Position numbers and translations under genes: made by a program. Positions 38,474-47,649 of a DNA stretch of 64,000 bases are shown piece after piece. The DNA comes from Serratia proteamaculans (GTDB lineage Bacteria > Pseudomonadota > Gammaproteobacteria > Enterobacterales > Enterobacteriaceae), in assembly GCF_008830365.1 (NCBI RefSeq), contig NZ_WBKI01000001.1, positions 1,364,001 to 1,428,000 on the forward strand, read 5' to 3'. Below the pieces are notes generated by a model. That model was not told the DNA's origin. It searched no databases and worked only from the letters and a program-made list of their open reading frames with translations. Position 1 is the stretch's first letter. Each line of letters begins with the position of its first letter.

Positions 38474-39172
38474 TTAAACGGGTAATTCAGAAGCGATACG
38501 CCAGCGTACCGCGCTAACGCTCTTTTCCAGACTGACGCGGCAGACAATGCCTTCTATTTCCTTTTGGACTGAGGGGTTTGCCGTTATTTCTGCACAAACC
38601 TCGAGTTGGCCCGGAATGGAAATATCTGCACTGCGCAGGGATTGTAATCTTAATGCCACACCATTCAGCGCCTGCAATATCAGGGTACGTACCAGTATTT
38701 CATCCTGCTCGCCGCAGGTAACCTGAATGCGGTAGCAGACCTCCAGATCGGTTGCCTGTTGCTGGGGTTGCAGATTGATGCGCTGCGCCGCTTCACGCAG
38801 CAGGATATTCGCGCACAGGATCACCAGCGTCGCCAACACTGCATTCCAATACTCACCCAGGCCGCACAGCACGCCAATTGCCGCCGAGCACCACAACGTA
38901 GCGGCGGTATTCAAACCGCGAATATTCAGCCCTTCACGCATGATGACCCCGGCCCCCAAAAAGCCGATACCGGAGACAATTTGTGCAGCAACCCGCCCGG
39001 CGCTGGAAGGATCGGTAGACATGGAACTGAGAATAAATACCGCCGCACCGGTGGCCACCAACGCATTAGTGCGCAGGCCGGCCATACGCTGGCGCCACTG
39101 CCGTTCAGCGCCAATAACTGCGCCCAGGCTCATCGCCAGTAATAAATTTAAAACAAAAGGAGTCATAGCCAT
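38474..39172 (-). CDS. mgtC: MgtC-family protein
   Basis: MgtC is a small inner-membrane protein needed for growth at low Mg2+; in Salmonella it inhibits the F1Fo ATP synthase. The 232-residue product has four or more membrane spans and the family motif LGAVIGAERQWRQRMAGLRTN near residue 16, followed by VSGIGFLGAGVIMREG and GLNTAATLWCSAAIGVLCGL. The soluble C-terminal ACT-like domain (about 145-232) is present. The start is ATG 39172, or 39166 two codons later, behind GGGGAAA. Low-Mg2+ activation by PhoP is supported by a box upstream. It is co-directional with the Mg2+ ATPase. Confidence 0.9.
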   Translation of the reverse strand: MAMTPFVLNLLLAMSLGAVIGAERQWRQRMAGLRTNALVATGAAVFILSSMSTDPSSAGRVAAQIVSGIGFLGAGVIMREGLNIRGLNTAATLWCSAAIGVLCGLGEYWNAVLATLVILCANILLREAAQRINLQPQQQATDLEVCYRIQVTCGEQDEILVRTLILQALNGVALRLQSLRSADISIPGQLEVCAEITANPSVQKEIEGIVCRVSLEKSVSAVRWRIASELPV

Positions 39173-39551
39173 GACTTTCCCCTTAAATAACTGCAGGAGA
39201 TAAAATCATGTGCTTTTTAGCACACGCGAAATCGCGCTGATAATAGATCAGCGGTTGAGCGTATCAGTGCCTGGAGGGAATAGGCTGTGGCTGAAAATGG
39301 CCATAATAGCGTCCAAATCAATTCACCCGATGCCATTAGGCAGCAGGGACAACAATAAGATTCGGGTTTGCACAGCTCGGAATAACTTGAGAGGGGTGCT
39401 GCCCGCCGTTTTCGGCAAGCAACAAATCAGAATAGGATTGGTCAGCTTGCCTTGTTTATATCACTGCAACTAAAACTGTCCAATTGTGTTTCCTCACTGA
39501 AATTTTGGCTGAGTATAGTGACGTGGAGTGATGATGTAAAGGCGAATTTAT
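39173..39551 (-). other. Long mgtC leader region
   Basis: About 380 bases lie between the PhoP-like box and mgtC. On the minus strand they contain short frames, for example an ATG-initiated MAIFSHSLFPPGTDTLNR with a Pro-Pro pair, and a hairpin GTGCTTTTTAGCAC near 39210-39224. In Salmonella the mgtC leader encodes the sensing peptides MgtM and MgtP; whether these frames correspond cannot be decided here. Confidence 0.4.
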
Positions 39552-39567
39552 TAAACGAAAATTAAAC
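39552..39567 (-). promoter_or_regulatory. PhoP box upstream of mgtC
   Basis: On the minus strand GTTTA-N6-GTTTA (an 11-base period) matches the PhoP direct repeat (T/G)GTTTA-N5-(T/G)GTTTA in both core hexamer tails; the first base of each hexamer differs from consensus. It lies about 380 bases before mgtC, a long leader as in other mgtC genes. Confidence 0.5.
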
Positions 39568-39687
39568 TCAGTAATTCCGTATATTTGAAGCGGCACACGA
39601 TTATAAATATTTAGCATTGGGCAGTCCGTTAATTACCGATAAAATGAAATCTCAGCAGGACAATCATCCCTAAGGACAACCTATTCG

Positions 39688-41871
39688 ATGAACACGCTTC
39701 GCCTCTCCTTCAGCCTCGCCCTGCTTGCCGGTTTCCCTGCCCAGGCCCTGCTTTTACAGCAGGGAGAAGCCCGTTTCGACATTGATCCTGCCACGTTACA
39801 GGTAACCACCGATAACATCCTGGCCAACCAGGCGCAGAGCAAGCAAACCGTGGCTGGTCTGCAGAGCACGCTCACCCAGGCAAGCTGGCAATGGCCCAAT
39901 AGTGACATACAGATCACCGCCAGGCTGGAAGGCGGCGATCTACGCCTGAGTTTCAGCAGCAGCCGGGCGCAAACGCTGGACTGGTTCACCCTGCCGCCAC
40001 AGACGGCCACTCTGTTGTTACCGATTGGCGAAGGCAGCCGCATTCCATTAGATAACACCGCCTGGCAGCACTACCTGGTAAAAGAGATGACGCCGCTGGA
40101 CACCAACTGGGATCTGAAACTGCCGCTGTGGAGCCAACAACAACAGGACAAGGTATACAGCTGGTTATTGCTTACCCCATTCAGTAATCAGGTCAGCTTC
40201 GCCAGCACCAAAGATCGCCTCACTATGCGCAGCAGCCATCAGTTCAACCGTTTTAATCAACAGCAGGCCTTCGAGGTATTACTGCACGTGGGTCGCACCC
40301 CGCTGTCCGGGGCTCGCCGTTATCGCGAGTATTTGCAGCAAAGCGGTCAGTTCAGCAGCCTGCGCGATAAAATCCGTATTGCGCCAGAGGGTGAAAAACT
40401 GATTGGCGCCACGCATATTTATCTGTGGGGCGACAAGCTGTTGGCACCGGCTGACGTGAAGAATTGGCCGGGGCTGCTTGCCTGGCTGGTATCGCCAACC
40501 GGTGAAGTCCTGTGGCAAAAAATGGATGCCGACAGCCAAAAAACCGTGCAAAAACTGGCAGGGAAAATACCAGAATCCTGGCAACAGCAAGCACTCATTG
40601 ACGCGATTAATCAGGCATTGGTGGCGCTGACGCCCCTCAAGGCGACACCGGATGATGCCGATTTCCTGCAGGCACAACGCCAACAGGCCACTCACGTCAG
40701 GGAATGGGCACAGCGACAGCTTGGAGATTACCTCGCACCGGCGGATAGCTGGGGTCAGGGGTTGGCAAAACCGCTGGTCGAGGCGCTGCACCAGGCCGGC
40801 CTGCCCCGTCTGTGGCTGGGTACCGACAACTGGACCGCCGAATTTCTGCACCCACAGGCCGTAGAGAGTGCCAAAAAATCGGGCTATCTGATTGCCAGCT
40901 ACGATTCTTATGACACCGCCATTCCACGTGGAGTCAATGACAGCTGGCTGACGGCCCAACTGCCGACAACGCTACGTGAGGAATGCGCTATCGTGCGCGC
41001 TGACGGCAGTAAAAAACCCGGTTTCGGCAAGCAGGGCTACTACCTGAATCCGGGTTGCGTGCTGCCTTATTCTCAGCAACGTATGCGCGAACTGGTGCAG
41101 TTAGCCGGGCTAAACAGCCTGTTCCTTGACGTTGATGGCACCGGGATGGTCTCCGACGACTATCGACCCGGACACCCAACCGGTGCAGCGCAGATGGCAC
41201 AGGCCCGCAATGCTCGTCTGGCCTGGTTCAGCAATACGCTTAAACTGCCACTCGGTTCTGAGGACGGCAATGCGGTAACTGCACGTCACATCATGTTTGC
41301 CCACGGCATGGAAACCTGGGGTTTTGGCTGGCGCGATAAGCAGATGAATCAGGATAAATCCTCGCCTTATTACCTGGGTGCCTGGTGGCCCAACGCCCAA
41401 CCAGCCTTCTTCTTCAGCCCGGCCAAGGTAAAAGAACCCTATCGCACCGTGGAGTTCGATCCGCGTTATCGCCTGCCCATGTATCAGGCGGTGTTTCACG
41501 ACGCGGTGATCAGCAGCCACCACTGGAATTACGATAATCTGAAATTCAGCGACGTTAAAACGACCCGCAGCCTGTTAAGCCAATTGTACAACACCGCACC
41601 GATGTTCCATCTCAGCCGCGCTACTCTTCATGCACGTTTGCCACACATTAAACAGGCTGATGCCGCCTTCCGTCCGTTGCATCAGGCTCTATGGGATAAG
41701 GCGCTGACCGATTTCCGTTGGCGAGATCAGGCTGGATGGGTGCAGCAAACCACGTTCAGCGATGGTTCAATCCTGACGGCCAACTTTGGCCAACAAGCAT
41801 TCGACGGCATAGCTGCCCATAGCCTGCGTGCCAAACTGGCGGACGGTCGCATCCTCAACATCACGCCATAG
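39688..41871 (+). CDS. Secreted glycoside hydrolase-like protein
   Basis: The 727-residue protein has a Sec signal peptide (MNTLRLSFSLALLAGFPAQA) and a beta-rich N-terminal domain (to about 230). A TIM-barrel-like catalytic region includes LRLWLGTDNW-type strands, GLNSLFLDVDGTGMVSDD, KLPLGSEDGNA and AHGMETWGFGWRD, followed by a C-terminal beta domain (FSDGSILTANFGQQ). The Asp in LFLDVDG and the Glu/Asp in GSEDGN look like catalytic carboxylates, as in GH101/GH129-related glycosidases. It is predicted periplasmic or extracellular. No polysaccharide-utilisation transporter is adjacent, so the substrate is unknown. Start ATG 39688 follows TAAGGAC. Confidence 0.65.
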   Translation: MNTLRLSFSLALLAGFPAQALLLQQGEARFDIDPATLQVTTDNILANQAQSKQTVAGLQSTLTQASWQWPNSDIQITARLEGGDLRLSFSSSRAQTLDWFTLPPQTATLLLPIGEGSRIPLDNTAWQHYLVKEMTPLDTNWDLKLPLWSQQQQDKVYSWLLLTPFSNQVSFASTKDRLTMRSSHQFNRFNQQQAFEVLLHVGRTPLSGARRYREYLQQSGQFSSLRDKIRIAPEGEKLIGATHIYLWGDKLLAPADVKNWPGLLAWLVSPTGEVLWQKMDADSQKTVQKLAGKIPESWQQQALIDAINQALVALTPLKATPDDADFLQAQRQQATHVREWAQRQLGDYLAPADSWGQGLAKPLVEALHQAGLPRLWLGTDNWTAEFLHPQAVESAKKSGYLIASYDSYDTAIPRGVNDSWLTAQLPTTLREECAIVRADGSKKPGFGKQGYYLNPGCVLPYSQQRMRELVQLAGLNSLFLDVDGTGMVSDDYRPGHPTGAAQMAQARNARLAWFSNTLKLPLGSEDGNAVTARHIMFAHGMETWGFGWRDKQMNQDKSSPYYLGAWWPNAQPAFFFSPAKVKEPYRTVEFDPRYRLPMYQAVFHDAVISSHHWNYDNLKFSDVKTTRSLLSQLYNTAPMFHLSRATLHARLPHIKQADAAFRPLHQALWDKALTDFRWRDQAGWVQQTTFSDGSILTANFGQQAFDGIAAHSLRAKLADGRILNITP

Positions 41872-41931
41872 CAACTCCAGTCGGGGTGAACTAGGCTAGA
41901 CACAGTCTCCCCGACCGGCAACCTGGAGTTG
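41872..41931 (+). promoter_or_regulatory. Hairpin sequestering the CoA-transferase ribosome site
   Basis: CAACTCCAG (41872-41880) directly after the glycosidase stop pairs perfectly with CTGGAGTTG (41923-41931), which contains the GGAG ribosome site of the next gene. TCGGGG (41881-41886) also pairs with CCCCGA (41909-41914) inside it. The fold would hide the start of the downstream gene on read-through RNA. Inference from base pairing only. Confidence 0.5.
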
Positions 41932-41934
41932 ATG

Positions 41935-43320
41935 ATGGATAGCCTTACTCAAACACTGCTGGCAGAGATCGGGCAAAGCCTGGGCCACAGCGCAATCCCT
42001 GAGATCCCGTTGACCATCAGCGGTGAAGGCGCTCTGAACAGCGCATTCCCGGTCACCGAACTGGCAACCGCCTGCTGGAGTGCTTCCGGGCTGGCCTGTG
42101 CCCAACTGCTGCAACAAAATCAGGGCGGTGTGCCGCAGGTGTTTGTCGACAGCCGGCTGGCATCACTGTGGTTTGGCTGGACATTGCGACCACTGGGATG
42201 GCCATTACCGGCCGCCTGGGACGCGCTGGCAGGTGACTACGCTACCCGTGACGGCTGGATCCGTCTGCATACCAATGCCCCCCATCACCGCAAAGCCGTA
42301 GAACAGGTACTGGGCCCACATCAGGATAGAAACCGACTGGCGCAAAAAGTGCAGACATGGGAAAAAGGCGAACTGGAGCAGGCAGTCATAGAGGCCGGTG
42401 GCTGCGCGGCTGAAATGCGTTCGACCGAGGCATGGCGACAACATATTCAGGGAAAAAGCGTTGCGCTGGAGCCACTGATCCATCAGCAGCAGCAAGCGGA
42501 AGCTCCCCCCGCAGGCTGGACACTCCCCTCTGCCAGACCGCTGCACGGCGTCCGCGTGTTGGATCTGACGCGAATTATCGCCGGACCGGTAGCCACCCGT
42601 TTTCTTGCCGGGCTGGGTGCCGACGTATTACGTATTGATCCTTACGGTTGGGATGAACCCGGCGTCGAACATGAAGTGATCCTCGGCAAGCGCTGTGCGC
42701 GCTTGAACCTGGCAAATGCTCACGATCGCCACACCTTTGAACATTTACTGAAAAACGCCGACGTTATCGTTCACGGCTACCGCGCCGGCGCGCTGGAAAA
42801 GTTGGGTTATGGTGCTGAGCAGCGACGCGCGCTGTCGCCGGGATTGATCGACGTTTGCCTGAACGCCTATGGCTGGAGCGGCCCGTGGCGAGGACGGCGC
42901 GGTTTCGACAGCCTGGTACAAATGAGCTGTGGCCTGGCAGAGTCGGGTATGGCATGGAAAAATGCCGCCATTCCGGTGCCGCTGCCGGTACAGGCACTGG
43001 ATCATGCCACCGGCTATCTGATGGCGACGGCAGTTCTGCACGGTCTACGCCAACGCCTGCAACAGGGTACCGGCTACAGCGCCCGGCTGTCTCTGGCACG
43101 AACGGCACAACTGTTGTCCGATCATCCCTATCCGCAACACTATCCGTTGACCCCACTGGCGGTGGTCACTCCTGCAGATGAAAACCTGGAAACCGAACTG
43201 ACCCACTGGGGCCCAGCACAGCGCCTGCTCCCACCACTGCAGTTAACCGGCACGGCACTGCTCTGGGCACTGCCCGCAACCCACCTTGGCAGCTCGCAGC
43301 CAGAATGGCTACGCCGCTGA
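41935..43320 (+). CDS. Class III CoA-transferase (CaiB/BaiF family)
   Basis: The 461-residue protein belongs to family III CoA-transferases, which move CoA between carboxylic acids through an aspartyl-CoA intermediate. The second half has the signature GVRVLDLTRIIAGPVATRFLAGLGADVLRID-type opening (near residue 205; RIIAGPVATRFLAGLGADV is readable), then HEVILGKRCARLNL and a Gly/Asp region GRRGFDSLVQMSCGLAE. The first ~190 residues are a less conserved half typical of two-domain members. Start codons TTG 41929, ATG 41932 and ATG 41935 compete; 41935 sits 6 bases after GGAG. No pathway partner is adjacent, so the acid substrate is unknown. Confidence 0.75.
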   Translation: MDSLTQTLLAEIGQSLGHSAIPEIPLTISGEGALNSAFPVTELATACWSASGLACAQLLQQNQGGVPQVFVDSRLASLWFGWTLRPLGWPLPAAWDALAGDYATRDGWIRLHTNAPHHRKAVEQVLGPHQDRNRLAQKVQTWEKGELEQAVIEAGGCAAEMRSTEAWRQHIQGKSVALEPLIHQQQQAEAPPAGWTLPSARPLHGVRVLDLTRIIAGPVATRFLAGLGADVLRIDPYGWDEPGVEHEVILGKRCARLNLANAHDRHTFEHLLKNADVIVHGYRAGALEKLGYGAEQRRALSPGLIDVCLNAYGWSGPWRGRRGFDSLVQMSCGLAESGMAWKNAAIPVPLPVQALDHATGYLMATAVLHGLRQRLQQGTGYSARLSLARTAQLLSDHPYPQHYPLTPLAVVTPADENLETELTHWGPAQRLLPPLQLTGTALLWALPATHLGSSQPEWLRR

Positions 43321-43322
43321 TC

Positions 43323-44195
43323 TCAGGCCAATTGGCGCTGCAACCAGTGTAATAACGCCTCGACCGCCGGCGTCAACCCGGCGGTCTGCGGCCAAACCAG
43401 ATAAAAATCTACCTGATCCAGATGCCGTGGCTGAGCCAGTGCCACCAATCGGCCTTCTGCCAACGCATCGCTCACCAACAGCTTTTTCACCAACGCGATG
43501 CCAAACCCCTGTTCGGCGGCGCGGATCAATAATCCCGCGTCATTGAACAGTGCCAATGGCCGAGCCTTATCTCGTTGCTGCTGCGCCGAGAACCAACTGC
43601 GCCAAGGCGTAACATCGTGTTCCAGCAGCGGCACATCTGACGCCCCACTGTTGAAAGCCACCTGCCACTGATGAGCCAACGCCGGAGTCGCCACCGGCAC
43701 CACCTCTCCGGAGGCAATACGCTGTGCCTGCATATCTGCCCATTGACCATTGCCAAGACGAATGGCCGCGTCGAACCCTTTACGTACCAAATCCTGCACC
43801 GCCAACGATGCATCAATATCCAGCGCAATATCGGCGCAGGCTGCGTGAAAAGACGGCAAGCGCGGCATCAACCAGTAATGCGCGAAAGAGGGCAGTACGC
43901 TGATACGCAGTGCCTGGCTTTGTGCAATTCGCCTGACCCGGTTAACGCCCTGCTGCAACGCCTGCAGAGCCGGCTCTGCAACCGCCAACAGCTCACGACC
44001 GGCAGTATTCAGACGCAATCCACGGCCCTGCCGCTCAAACAACGGACAGCCGATCGCCTGTTCCAACTGCTGGATCTGCTGGCTGACGGCGCCATGGGTA
44101 AGATGCACCTGCTGGGCGGTAGCGCGCAGATTTTCCAACCGGGCGGCAATCACAAAGGTCGGCAGGATGTGCAGTGGAATACGTTCATTGAACAT
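43323..44195 (-). CDS. LysR-family regulator (GcvA-like subgroup)
   Basis: The 290-residue regulator opens with MFNERIPLHILPTFVIAARL, then the HTH NLRATAQQVHLTHGAVSQQI and a GcvA/AmpR-like effector domain (LRISVLPSFAHYWLMPRLPSF). It is divergent from the PLP decarboxylase gene with a 101-base gap containing TTGCAAAGCAA (44241-44251), a T-N9-A palindrome that could be its binding site. It overlaps no neighbour and ends 3 bases from the CoA-transferase stop (convergent). It most likely controls the decarboxylase; ligand unknown. Confidence 0.87.
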   Translation of the reverse strand: MFNERIPLHILPTFVIAARLENLRATAQQVHLTHGAVSQQIQQLEQAIGCPLFERQGRGLRLNTAGRELLAVAEPALQALQQGVNRVRRIAQSQALRISVLPSFAHYWLMPRLPSFHAACADIALDIDASLAVQDLVRKGFDAAIRLGNGQWADMQAQRIASGEVVPVATPALAHQWQVAFNSGASDVPLLEHDVTPWRSWFSAQQQRDKARPLALFNDAGLLIRAAEQGFGIALVKKLLVSDALAEGRLVALAQPRHLDQVDFYLVWPQTAGLTPAVEALLHWLQRQLA

Positions 44196-44296
44196 TGGTT
44201 AGCCCTGCTATCCAAAAGGGGTATTTTTCATCGATTTTCGTTGCAAAGCAAATGATCTAGGCTGTCACCCTTACCCCTTGATAACCGGAGTCACCC

Positions 44297-45712
44297 ATGC
44301 ACCCACGTTTACAGCAGGATCTTGACCAGTTTCCACAGATACTCGAACGTACCCGCCATTTGGCCGAGGGCTTCCTTGCCGGATTGCAACAGCGCCCGGT
44401 TTGCCCTCCCCTGGCTTCACAGCAACTGCAACCGGGTGATGACAGGTTGGCTGATGAGGGTGACGGTGCGCTGGCAGCACTGGACGATTTCTGGCTGCGC
44501 TATGCCGAGGGTCTCTCTGCCAGCGCCGGGCCACGTTATTTTGGCTTTGTTACCGGCGGCTCAACCCCGGCCGCATTGGCGGCAGACTGGCTGGTTAGCA
44601 CTGTCGACCAAAATAGTCAGTTAAGTCACGATACTGTTGCCGCAGCAATCGAACTGGCAACCATTACGCAGCTAAAAAATTTGCTGGGTTTGCCGGAGGT
44701 GTTCAACGGCAGTTTTGTCAGCGGGGCCACCATGGCCAACTTTGTCGGCATGGCCATCGGTCGTCAGTGGCTGGGCCAGCAACGCGGTATTGATGTCGCT
44801 GAACAGGGAGTGACGGCATTGGGCCCGGTACAGGTGCTGTCAGCAAACGCACACTCCAGCAGCGTAAAAGCGCTCAGCATGCTCGGCATTGGCCGTGACG
44901 CCTTGAAAATTATCGACAACCTGCCGGATAGTGAAGCTATTGACCCTGTCGCGTTGGAAAGACATCTTGCCGCCAGCATCGGCGCTCCCACTCTGGTGCT
45001 GGCCAGCGCCGGAACGGTGAACACTGTAACCTTCGACGACCTGCCGCACCTGCTGGCGCTGCGCGAACGCTACCCGTTCTGGTTACACGTTGATGCGGCC
45101 TTTGGCGGCGTAGCGGCCTGCTCACCGCGCTATGCTCCCCGGTTAACCGGTTGGGAGCAGGCGGACTCGATTACTGTCGATGCGCATAAATGGTTGAATG
45201 TGCCCTACGACAGCGCGATCCAATTCAGCCGTCATCTGGCGTTACAGATGCAGGTCTTTCAAAACCATTCGGCTTATCTGGAAGCGCCGACGCTGCGGTC
45301 AGACAACTACCTCCACCTGACGCCGGAAAACTCGCGACGTTTCCGCGCCCTACCGTTGTGGTTGGCGCTAAAAGCCTATGGCCGCAGTGGCATGCAGGAC
45401 ATGGTTGAGCGCAATGTCCAATTGGCGCAACTGTTGGGCACTGCGCTGGCGGCCAGCGAGGGTTTCCGCCTGCTGGCACCGGTCAATCTGAACGTGGTGT
45501 GCTTTGCACTGAAGAACATTGAGGGAGATGCCGTTGCTGCACGCGATCGCTTTATCGCCCGTCTCGATCGACACGGCGTGGTACGCTGTACCCCTACCCT
45601 TTATAACGGGCAACCGGGGATCCGGGCTGCGCTGGTCAATTGGATGACACAAGAAAGCGATATTCATCTGGCGTTGGAATCGATGCAGCACTGCCTTGCA
45701 GAACCACACTGA
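44297..45712 (+). CDS. Group II PLP-dependent decarboxylase (DDC/glutamate decarboxylase-like)
   Basis: The 471-residue protein is a pyridoxal-dependent decarboxylase of the aromatic/L-glutamate/diaminobutyrate group. It has SAGPRYFGFVTGGSTPAALA near residue 75, NGSFVSGATMANFVG, the PLP-contacting histidine-Asp HVDAAFGGVAAC and the Schiff-base lysine in SITVDAHKWLNVPYD. The family decarboxylates amino acids such as tryptophan, tyrosine, Glu or diaminobutyrate; this sequence does not fix which. CGGAG lies 8 bases before ATG 44297. It is divergent from a LysR regulator and appears monocistronic. It could shape amine or indole metabolism. Confidence 0.82.
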   Translation: MHPRLQQDLDQFPQILERTRHLAEGFLAGLQQRPVCPPLASQQLQPGDDRLADEGDGALAALDDFWLRYAEGLSASAGPRYFGFVTGGSTPAALAADWLVSTVDQNSQLSHDTVAAAIELATITQLKNLLGLPEVFNGSFVSGATMANFVGMAIGRQWLGQQRGIDVAEQGVTALGPVQVLSANAHSSSVKALSMLGIGRDALKIIDNLPDSEAIDPVALERHLAASIGAPTLVLASAGTVNTVTFDDLPHLLALRERYPFWLHVDAAFGGVAACSPRYAPRLTGWEQADSITVDAHKWLNVPYDSAIQFSRHLALQMQVFQNHSAYLEAPTLRSDNYLHLTPENSRRFRALPLWLALKAYGRSGMQDMVERNVQLAQLLGTALAASEGFRLLAPVNLNVVCFALKNIEGDAVAARDRFIARLDRHGVVRCTPTLYNGQPGIRAALVNWMTQESDIHLALESMQHCLAEPH

Positions 45713-46449
45713 CGGGAAAAGTTAAGGGCACCTTTAGACACGCCTCTCTGTTTTTGTTACTGCCAGCAAATGTAAACCTTTTCTCACCACCAAGAGTAGA
45801 CAACTTTTCGTGGTGACTAAATAGTTCAGAAAAACCAATTAATCACTCGCTGACATTTTTCACATCTGTGAGTACAGCACGATTAGTTACATCAACTCGT
45901 TGTTATATGACCGTTTTTTGCAACAAAAAAATGAATTAATGTTAACTTAATGTGATTATTGATTATCACAAGTGATAAGGAATGAAAGAATTATCATTAT
46001 CAGAACCAAACAAATAAAGCATAAACTTATGATAATATTATAAAAAATAAAATCATTCATACTGTTCGACATTCAAACTGATGACGAAATAGGCTAAAAA
46101 ATGTTAAAAAAACAACACATGAATTTTTTTTAAGAATTTTCCTAGCAATCAAAAATTTCGTTTCGTGACATGATGAGCAGATTCGACGATAAAGATACCA
46201 GCAGGCGCGCGGCTCAAGCACCAATTGACGTTACAGCCCCGAAACCTCTGCGGCAGCGGATTATTCTGACTTAAGCTAAACTTATAGGTTCACATCGCTA
46301 ATTAGTTTAGAAAGAAAATATCGTTGAGTACCGCCGTATTTATTGATAGAACATTCCTATACGTGATTTTTTTGTACTTTTTTGCCTTTTAGGCTTCAGG
46401 CTTTTTCTTTTTGTTACCGCGGTAAAACGGATTTAAGTGGGGGTGAGAT
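45713..46449 (+). other. Long AT-rich rcsA promoter region
   Basis: 737 bases, strongly AT-rich, with no gene visible. In E. coli the rcsA promoter region is bound by H-NS; the composition here suits that. An RcsAB box is marked separately. The stretch 46360-46440 contains the run-up to the rcsA ribosome site GGGGGTGAG. No small RNA terminator was found in it. Confidence 0.5.
46131..46144 (+). promoter_or_regulatory. RcsAB box (rcsA autoregulation)
   Basis: TAAGAATTTTCCTA matches the RcsAB consensus TaAGaatatTCctA closely, 305 bases before the rcsA start. rcsA is known to be autoactivated through such a box in enterobacteria. Position and match make this a confident site. Confidence 0.85.
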
Positions 46450-47079
46450 ATGCCAACGATCATTATGGATTCATGCAGCTATACCAGATTAGGTTTAACA
46501 GACTACCTGACAACACATGGAGTAAAAAAACGCCAGATTAATGCTATTAATGACATCGACGATCTACATGAAAAATGCAGCAAGTTGAAGCCTAGTCTGG
46601 TATTTATTAATGAAGACTGTTTTATACACGAAGCGAACGCGACGGAACGTATAAAAGGGGTGATCTCTCTGCACCCGGACACTTTATTCTTCATCTTTAT
46701 GGCTATTACCAACGTACATTTTGACGATTATTTATATGTTCGTAAAAATGTCATCATCTCGTCAAAATCAATCAAACCAGAGACTATGAATCAACTACTT
46801 AGTCACTATCTGGAGAGAAAAGTACCCCGCACTGAAAAAACTTCTTTTGATCAGACACCCGTTACGCTGAGCCAAACCGAGTCCAACATGTTACGTATGT
46901 GGATGTCGGGTCAGGGCACCATCCAGATATCCGACCAGATGCAAATTAAAGCGAAAACGGTCTCTTCCCATAAGGGAAATATCAAAAGAAAAATTAAAAC
47001 GCACAACAAGCAGATTATTTACCATGTTGTTCGTTTAACCGACACGCTGACCAGTGGGATATTTGTCAATAGCCGCTAG
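46450..47079 (+). CDS. rcsA: Capsule-synthesis activator RcsA
   Basis: RcsA is the auxiliary LuxR-type partner of RcsB in the Rcs phosphorelay and activates colanic-acid/capsule genes. The 209-residue protein is close to E. coli RcsA over its whole length: [18 protein letters not shown] at the start, [36 protein letters not shown], and the Ger[24 protein letters not shown] then [20 protein letters not shown]. The phosphoacceptor site of response regulators is absent, as in all RcsA proteins. ATG 46450 follows GGGGGTGAGAT. dsrB lies convergently downstream, as in E. coli. Confidence 0.95.
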   Translation: MPTIIMDSCSYTRLGLTDYLTTHGVKKRQINAINDIDDLHEKCSKLKPSLVFINEDCFIHEANATERIKGVISLHPDTLFFIFMAITNVHFDDYLYVRKNVIISSKSIKPETMNQLLSHYLERKVPRTEKTSFDQTPVTLSQTESNMLRMWMSGQGTIQISDQMQIKAKTVSSHKGNIKRKIKTHNKQIIYHVVRLTDTLTSGIFVNSR

Positions 47080-47315
47080 ATGGACAGCTTTGTCGTGTAC
47101 TCTGCTAAACGTTGGTTTTAAATGTCGTTCAGCCCATCGTGCTGGATATCACACATTTAAATAACCTAAATACCTGCTCGCGACGAAATTCTCGGCCGCG
47201 ACGGGTATTCCCGCAGTAATAAATGGATTATTCCTACCGCTCCGGAATAATTGCCTGCCGTAAACCTTGCGAATTAAATTAATGTGCTGGAGAGGTATTG
47301 CCGTTTCCCCCAAGG

Positions 47316-47516
47316 TTACTTGGGTACCCCCTGCCGTAGCTCAACAAAGGTACCGTCACGGCTGTCTATCTCGTTAAAGAACCATACACCGGCTGGATAG
47401 TCTGGCAAGGACACCAGGTACATGATCCCCTCATTAAACTCTTCCACCGCCAGGATCACTCCTTCGCGTCGCTGCTCACCGTCAGTTTTTACCGTTACCA
47501 GATCGTTAGCTTTCAT
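47316..47516 (-). CDS. dsrB: DsrB-like small protein
   Basis: The 66-residue protein matches E. coli DsrB, the small protein encoded beside dsrA and rcs[41 protein letters not shown], then [17 protein letters not shown]. Its function is not known; it is an SH3-like small barrel by appearance. An upstream ATG at 47531 is possible, but the family start is at 47516. It is convergent with rcsA, which supports orthology. I could not find a DsrA small RNA in the 236 bases between them. Confidence 0.88.
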   Translation of the reverse strand: MKANDLVTVKTDGEQRREGVILAVEEFNEGIMYLVSLPDYPAGVWFFNEIDSRDGTFVELRQGVPK

Positions 47517-47649
47517 ACCTTGTCCCATCATTTATCATTGATGTCAGTGTATTACACAATGAGGTGAGAAAAATACCGTGCACCACCAGTTAATCCGCTG
47601 ATCACCCGCATAGCGTCTTCCTACAAGCGTAGCAGGCCATCCGGCATGC

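Noticed and set aside
47080-47315. DsrA small RNA expected beside rcsA
   Set aside because: I looked on both strands for the DsrA core and its GC-rich terminator and found neither.
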